Below the pieces are notes generated by a model that worked only from the letters and a program-made list of their open reading frames with translations, was not told the origin of the DNA and did no database searches. The position numbers were made by a program, and so were the translations under genes. Of a stretch of 45,430 nucleotides of DNA, positions 43,379 to 45,430 are shown piece by piece. The stretch's first letter is position 1; every line of letters starts with the position of its first letter. The stretch spans positions 1 to 45,430 of the forward strand of contig VXRG01000080.1 of the NCBI GenBank assembly GCA_009838625.1. Direction: 5' to 3'. This stretch comes from Caldilineaceae bacterium SB0664_bin_27 (GTDB lineage Bacteria > Chloroflexota > Anaerolineae > Caldilineales > Caldilineaceae).

Positions 43379-44383
43379 TTATGGGCGTGGTTTGAAACGC
43401 CCGATCTGATCGTCGACCCAGGCGAGGTTGGCGTCTTTCGTGCGGCCAGCATTGTGCGGAGTGTGGACTACGTTGTGACGCCCAAGTAAGGGGGAGTCCA
43501 ACGACACGGGCTCGACGTCAAAGACATCGGCGGCCAGGGCCAGTTCATTCTTGAGGACGCGCTGGTAGAGCGCCTCGGTATCGCAGATCCGGGCCCGCGT
43601 TACTTGTACGACCAGGCATCCGTGCGGCAAGGCGTCGATGAGGTCCTTGCCGACCAACCCGAGCGTATCCTCCTTCAAGGGAAGCATTGGCACAAAGATC
43701 TCGGCATCCTTCACCAGTTCCGGCAGATGAAAGCAGCGTCTTGCACCGGCAGCGGCAAAGGTTGCGTCAGGGGCAAATGGGTCCCAGATGGCAACATCTG
43801 CGCCCATGGCCGTGCACCATGAGGCGTAGCGGGCGCCGATATTTCCGGCGCCGACGACGCGAACCCGTTTGCCTGCGAGCGTGCCATTGGCAAACCGTGA
43901 ATCATCGGCATACTGGATACCTTTCCCGCCCGGTCTGCCCACATCCGGCCCGTGTCTCCAGGGCTCATAGCTCTCAATCATAGCAGTGTGAGCCTGGGGA
44001 ATGCGGCGCAGTCCGCAGAGGGTCAGGCAGAGCCCGTACTCGGCTACCGACTGCCCCCAATAGATGTCGACGCGGTGGGGAATGATGTGAATGCCGCGAG
44101 ACGCCGCCTCTTCGAGGCCGTCTCTAGGGTGATCGCCGTGGGAACTGTGGAAGCACTCCTCAAGGGAGGCAAAGGGGGCCAGGTCCTCGCTGCCGGCGGG
44201 GAGACCGAGGAGGACCAGCCGCTGCACCGCGGCGGGGTCGGGCACCAGATGCGGCGCACGCGCCTCCGGCTCCAGCGTACGGTAAAGCTCGCAACAGTCG
44301 CTCTGCCAGCGTTTCTGCCAGTAGTCTGCAGCAAACGGCCATACGGCGTCAAAACGTTCATGGACGCAAATAACCGATCTCAT
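43379..44383 (-). CDS. D-isomer-specific 2-hydroxyacid dehydrogenase
   Basis: The 334-residue product has the family layout: an N-terminal substrate domain, the NAD motif G-A-G-N-I-G near 178, and the catalytic triad Arg263 (VTRARICDTEAL), Glu291 (VFDVEP) and His310 (TPHNAG). The residue after the Arg is Ala, not the usual Gly. It should interconvert a 2-hydroxy acid and a 2-keto acid with NAD. The ATG lacks a good Shine-Dalgarno. It is the first of thirteen co-directional minus-strand genes, 38 bases ahead of the fusion gene, so it probably acts in the same sugar-acid pathway. Confidence 0.93.
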   Translation of the reverse strand: MRSVICVHERFDAVWPFAADYWQKRWQSDCCELYRTLEPEARAPHLVPDPAAVQRLVLLGLPAGSEDLAPFASLEECFHSSHGDHPRDGLEEAASRGIHIIPHRVDIYWGQSVAEYGLCLTLCGLRRIPQAHTAMIESYEPWRHGPDVGRPGGKGIQYADDSRFANGTLAGKRVRVVGAGNIGARYASWCTAMGADVAIWDPFAPDATFAAAGARRCFHLPELVKDAEIFVPMLPLKEDTLGLVGKDLIDALPHGCLVVQVTRARICDTEALYQRVLKNELALAADVFDVEPVSLDSPLLGRHNVVHTPHNAGRTKDANLAWVDDQIGRFKPRP

Positions 44384-44778
44384 AAGATTATCATTTCGGG
44401 TTTGCCCGCCAGCCGCGAGGTTGGATGTCTATCTTCGTTGGCATGATAAATGTTAATTCGTTCACTGTCCAATCGCAGGCGAACCAGCTTTGGTTGCAGT
44501 CAAGACAAGGTTGACTGGCGTACGCATCCGGCCGCAATGGCACCTGGTGGAGCGACGGCGCCAACTGATTGAGGTCTGGCTTGGAGGAGAGGATAGCTCG
44601 CTGTGATCCCTGCAGTTAGGCGAAGCGGCGCGGAGTACAGTAAAGGCGTATCGGGTCTTTTCAGCGAGCGTGCGCGACGTTGCGAGAGCAGGCAGTTTGC
44701 GGGAGCAAAATGCTTGATTGACAAAGGTCAATGAGCCGTTCAGTTCAAGGGCTCAAGGGTTATTGATTTGAGGCTTTT

Positions 44779-44800
44779 GTCGTGTTTTGTCGTGTTTTGT
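44779..44800 (+). repeat. Tandem 10-base repeat (tcgtgttttg)
   Basis: Two perfect copies (44780-44789 and 44790-44799) are preceded by a partial copy and followed by tc. Origin unknown. Confidence 0.6.
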
Positions 44801-45002
44801 CCGGTCTTAAGGGGGGATGTGCGATATCTTATATCTTTTTTCAGTCAAATGGGGCCGAACTGTTGCCTGGGCTGAAACCACCATTTCTTGCGTGATCAGC
44901 GCAGAGAATCTGGGATGCACCCGATTTCGCAGGGCAATGGCATCTAATCCGGTTTGCCAGCATTGCCGCATTTAGCCTGAGGGTCGACGAAAGGCGGAAC
45001 GG

Positions 45003-45038
45003 CAGTGGTCAGTGGTTAGGGGTCAGTGGTTAGTGGTA
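45003..45038 (+). repeat. Simple repeat of ggtcagtggtta type
   Basis: The motifs gtcagtggtta and tagtggt recur over 36 bases. It resembles the short TTAGTGGTCAG-like filler repeats found between genes in many genomes. Confidence 0.6.
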
Positions 45039-45246
45039 CTACAGTAGTTTGAGTCGGCGCTTACGCTGCCGGAGGCATATGAAAGTTCGCATAAACATTG
45101 GGATGCACTCTCCGTAATGGGACGAGTTTCATATACATCGGCAGGCAACCAGGCTTGGGGAAATCCCTTTCTGCTCCGTGCCGTAAACTTGTACAAAACC
45201 TGTACGTGCTCGGCAGACCACCAACCGCGAACGACCGCATTTCCGC

Positions 45247-45260
45247 GCCGCTTTTGCGGC
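45247..45260. repeat. Short GC hairpin in non-coding end
   Basis: GCCGC and GCGGC flank tttt. A related unit (gccgccgcttttgggcc) recurs about 54 bases to the right, suggesting a degenerate direct repeat of about 20 bases. Confidence 0.4.
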
Positions 45261-45327
45261 CAGAATCAGCCCGAAAACACGCTCCCGCGGCGCCTCTATA
45301 GCCGCCGCTTTTGGGCCAATTTTTTGC

Positions 45328-45424
45328 AAAAGTGATGCATCTCTAGTGATGCACTGCTTTTGCACTGTTTTTTGTCCTATTTCTCTCTGGTCAGGACCCC
45401 AATATCCAGTAATGCATCACTTTT
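45328..45424. repeat. 13-base perfect inverted repeat with inner copies
   Basis: AAAAGTGATGCAT at 45328-45340 is exactly complementary to ATGCATCACTTTT at 45412-45424. A further direct copy of agtgatgca lies at 45345-45353, 14 bases from the first. The 71 bases between the arms have no gene. It could be the end of a small non-autonomous element or a protein-binding cluster; the window stops 6 bases later. Confidence 0.55.
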
Positions 45425-45430
45425 TGGGAA

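Larger units (their letters stand above)
44384..45430. other. Non-coding right end of window with short repeats
   Basis: About 1 kb without a convincing gene on either strand; short frames overlap repeats and lack Shine-Dalgarno sites. It must contain the promoter of the minus-strand block near 44390-44450, but no proper -35/-10 pair was found there. Its right half is a patchwork of small direct and inverted repeats listed separately. Confidence 0.5.

Noticed and set aside
45003..45038. CRISPR-like repeat array
   Set aside because: Units are too short and irregular, with no unique spacers and no cas genes nearby.
45098..45335. Two overlapping ORFs in the right non-coding end
   Set aside because: They run through degenerate repeats (similar RRFCGQ and RRFWAN pieces arise from the DNA repeat) and lack Shine-Dalgarno sites.

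Overview
The window reads as a high-GC chromosomal segment of an uncultured heterotrophic bacterium, most likely a Chloroflexota member of the Caldilinea/Anaerolinea kind. This rests on the style of the lipoproteins (short signal, LxAC lipobox, Ala/Pro/Glu-rich linker), the family-5 dipeptide/sugar transporters, and the many phytanoyl-CoA-dioxygenase-like, Gfo/Idh/MocA-like and beta-propeller genes. No rRNA, tRNA, CRISPR array, transposase or integrase was seen, so the taxonomic call is inference.

Left part (1-4950): a three-fold-repeated lipoprotein gene with its own promoter-like site and an intrinsic terminator, a small Cys-rich protein, then an AT-richer, gene-poor stretch holding one small basic membrane protein.

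Plus-strand block (4951-27955): first a tight four-gene operon (SDR, two medium-chain dehydrogenases, BKACE/DUF849 enzyme) that looks like a complete oxidise-then-cleave route for a beta-keto acid. Then come a sarcosine-oxidase-like flavoenzyme, an unusual M19 dipeptidase homologue and a Dpp/Opp-type permease pair with a substrate-binding lipoprotein but no ATPases, ending in a perfect palindromic terminator. These are followed by GH32, a BNR/sialidase-like propeller, a 2,4-dienoyl-CoA-reductase-like OYE enzyme, a membrane-anchored small protein, a second carbohydrate-type propeller, a PIG-L deacetylase homologue, two PhyH oxygenases and a Gfo/Idh/MocA dehydrogenase. Together this suggests uptake and stepwise trimming of modified sugars or small glycoconjugates.

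Minus-strand block (44383 down to 28224): thirteen co-directional genes: 2-hydroxyacid dehydrogenase, a glycoside-hydrolase-like/FGE-fold fusion, a PhyH oxygenase, NHL propeller, two uronate-dehydrogenase-like SDRs, a second NHL propeller, a duplicated ferritin-like protein, and a full five-gene Opp/Dpp transporter. The SDR and NHL genes are duplicated (both pairs about 84-85% identical by eye), and a decayed third SDR 3' end lies beside the PhyH gene. This locus is the best candidate here for an undescribed catabolic system.

The last 1 kb (44384-45430) is non-coding, with short tandem and inverted repeats that may mark the edge of an element cut by the window end.
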